Source: Bacteroidales bacterium
Lineage (GTDB): Bacteria; Bacteroidota; Bacteroidia; Bacteroidales; JAADGE01
Direction: 5' to 3'
DNA: 15,570 nt
Assembly (NCBI GenBank): GCA_024762915.1
Contig: JANTGL010000030.1
Coordinates: 1 to 15,570, forward strand
Shown here: one piece after another, positions 14,335 through 15,570 of the stretch
Position numbering within the stretch: position 1 is the stretch's first letter
Layout of the letters: each line of letters starts with the position of its first letter
The notes under the pieces: model-generated
What the model saw: the letters and a program-made list of their open reading frames with translations, nothing else
The model's database searches: none
Told to the model about the DNA's origin: nothing
Translations under genes and position numbers: made by a program

Positions 14335-15453
14335 TTAACATCCGCCTTCTTCTTCTTTAACTTTCTTTTTCTTTATAATCGGAGCCGGAGTATTGTCTTC
14401 CGCAGCAGTATTATTATCGGACCCGGCAGTTTTCACACTCGGCATTTCACCCTGTACCATCGGATAATTTTTGATTTGACTTTTGTCAAAAGCATGCCCT
14501 ATTTTTAAGTTTGTCAATTTTGAATGCATAAATGAATTCGCTCCGTATGTTAACGCATAAGCATCATACCCAAGAACTTGCAAATAAGCAACAACAAAAC
14601 TTGCATGTTGCCCGGTATAATCGTAAACAACAATTTTTTTATCTGCGGGTAATGTTAATAAATCAAGCTTTCTGATTAAACTTAATTTAGGCGTATATTG
14701 AACGGCTCCCGGTAAATGACCTTTTTTATAATTGTATTCAGGCCAATAGTTTACGATGTAATAATCATCAGGGTTTTCCATCACTTTATCAATGCCGATT
14801 TCAAATTTTAAGCGTTTTAAAACGGTATCTGCACGAGCTTCTAAAATATCGTAACCCAATGTTTTTCCGGTATGAATTTCAGGTAAATTTGTTTTAGGAA
14901 GTTTAGGATTATCTTTGGTTTCAAGTTTTGAAGCGTATTTATCCGAAATTCGTTTTGACCATTTATTTTCAGCCGTATTAATATCCCAAGAGCTCATTCC
15001 CCATTTCATGGAATACACATTTGAATAACCGAGCATTTGCAGCATCATAGCCGAAAAGCTTGCACGATGGCTCGCATAACAAACCATTACAATTTTTTCA
15101 TATGTTTGAGCAGCAACATCTTTTTTCATATAAGAAACCAAATCTCCGGGTGCAACATTAACGGCACCGTTGATATGTCCGTTAACGTAATCTCCGTGTC
15201 TGCGAACATCAATTACAAGATATTTTTTAAGATTTGCACGAACATCTTCTGCAGAAATTAAAGTTGGAATCCGTCGATTATTAATAAAATTTCCGGATTG
15301 CTCCAAAAATTGTATTAAAGCTTCATTTTCTTTAATTTCATTTTTAGGTTCTTCAATTATTTTCTTATTCTTCGGATTATCATTTGAACAACCGGTATTT
15401 AAAAAAATGACCGCAAAAAATATAATTGATAAAAAATATACTGATTTTTTCAT
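14335..15453 (-). CDS. Lipoprotein with two rhodanese-like domains
   Basis: Rhodanese domains carry sulfur as a cysteine persulfide. The protein has 372 residues. A lipoprotein signal ends at LNTGC, making Cys22 the likely lipidated residue, so it should be anchored in the periplasm or on the outer membrane. Domain 1 (about 62-160) has VIDVRRHGDYVNGHINGAVN (80-99) and an active loop CYASHR with Cys125 and Arg130 in place. Domain 2 (about 210-315) has NYWPEYNYKKGHLPGAVQY (235-253), but its loop reads DYTGQH with Asp278 where the catalytic Cys should be, so it is probably inactive. A low-complexity tail ends in KKKKVKEEEGGC, the last residue being a free cysteine. A role in periplasmic sulfur or redox chemistry is inferred. 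No promoter with a perfect -7 element is seen. Confidence 0.88.
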   Translation of the reverse strand: MKKSVYFLSIIFFAVIFLNTGCSNDNPKNKKIIEEPKNEIKENEALIQFLEQSGNFINNRRIPTLISAEDVRANLKKYLVIDVRRHGDYVNGHINGAVNVAPGDLVSYMKKDVAAQTYEKIVMVCYASHRASFSAMMLQMLGYSNVYSMKWGMSSWDINTAENKWSKRISDKYASKLETKDNPKLPKTNLPEIHTGKTLGYDILEARADTVLKRLKFEIGIDKVMENPDDYYIVNYWPEYNYKKGHLPGAVQYTPKLSLIRKLDLLTLPADKKIVVYDYTGQHASFVVAYLQVLGYDAYALTYGANSFMHSKLTNLKIGHAFDKSQIKNYPMVQGEMPSVKTAGSDNNTAAEDNTPAPIIKKKKVKEEEGGC

Positions 15454-15497
15454 TTGTTTAAAATTGTGTAATTAATTAAACGACGATGGTTTGTCAT

Positions 15498-15505
15498 TAT
15501 TTTTG
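15498..15505 (+). promoter_or_regulatory. -7 promoter element pointing out of the window
   Basis: TATTTTTG is a perfect TAnnTTTG match on the plus strand, in the region divergent from the rhodanese gene. No TTTG lies 19-21 bases upstream. The predicted transcription start (about 15511-15512) coincides with the first base of the hairpin below. Confidence 0.4.
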
Positions 15506-15510
15506 CTTCC

Positions 15511-15534
15511 TTTGGCGCTAAAAATCACGCCAAA
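15511..15534 (+). other. Hairpin at the start of a possible outgoing transcript
   Basis: TTTGGCG (15511-15517) pairs perfectly with CGCCAAA (15528-15534) across a ten-base loop. No T-run follows, so it is not a normal terminator. Its position right after the -7 element suggests a structured 5' leader or the start of a non-coding RNA that continues past the window edge. Nothing coding is visible in the remaining 36 bases. Confidence 0.35.
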
Positions 15535-15570
15535 ACTCTATAGCTTATTTATTTTATCCCTCGGGTAACC

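Noticed and set aside
1..15570. tRNA, rRNA, CRISPR, insertion sequence or prophage features
   Set aside because: I saw no cloverleaf-like segments, regularly spaced direct repeats, transposase or integrase motifs, or phage genes. Coding density and base composition look even across the window.

Overview
The window reads as ordinary chromosomal DNA of a low-GC member of the Bacteroidota, most likely Bacteroidales-like. I base this on three things. The promoters carry the Bacteroidota -7 element TAnnTTTG, with no obvious Shine-Dalgarno sequences, and start codons sit in A-rich leaders. The protein types are characteristic of the phylum: an HU-CCDC81/SPOR envelope protein, a long DUF2723 protein with C-terminal TPRs, a GHL10/DUF187 glycosidase-like protein and an OmpH-like chaperone. 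Gene spacing is tight, with perfect hairpin terminators between convergent genes. No rRNA, tRNA, insertion sequence, phage gene or CRISPR array is visible.

Layout from left to right. A protein-L-isoaspartate O-methyltransferase (pcm) runs off the left edge on the minus strand. Divergent from it is a two-gene unit: a polyprenyl-phosphate sugar-phosphate transferase (706-2121) and a large DUF2723 membrane glycosyltransferase-like protein (2155-5454). A 217-base gap holding three small inverted repeats leads to a stand-alone biotin-dependent carboxyltransferase subunit (5672-7219). This converges on a membrane-spanning HU-like/SPOR protein (7269-8531, minus). galE (8679-9704) and a secreted glycosidase-like protein (9725-11350) form the next plus-strand unit. 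It converges on an OmpH/Skp-like periplasmic chaperone (11406-11906, minus). Divergent from the chaperone is a polysaccharide flippase whose real start is probably ATG 12020. A Crp/Fnr-family regulator (13627-14304) follows, converging on a double-rhodanese lipoprotein (14335-15453, minus). The right edge holds a putative plus-strand promoter followed directly by a hairpin, leading out of the window.

How the genes fit together. Most genes serve the cell envelope. The sugar-phosphate transferase, DUF2723 protein, GalE and flippase are the kinds of enzymes used to start, supply and export lipid-linked glycans or to glycosylate exported proteins, but they lie in separate transcription units, so a single pathway is an inference. 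The SPOR protein, OmpH chaperone, glycosidase-like protein and rhodanese lipoprotein are all predicted to act in or face the periplasm. The most coherent regulatory observation is the Crp/Fnr protein. It has an FNR-type recognition helix and three cysteines that align with FNR cluster ligands, and its own promoter region carries a TGAT-N4-ATCA box. I do not see convincing evidence for a wholly new multi-gene system. The best leads are this regulator, the double-rhodanese lipoprotein with a degenerate second domain and a terminal Gly-Gly-Cys, and the HU-to-SPOR envelope-spanning protein.
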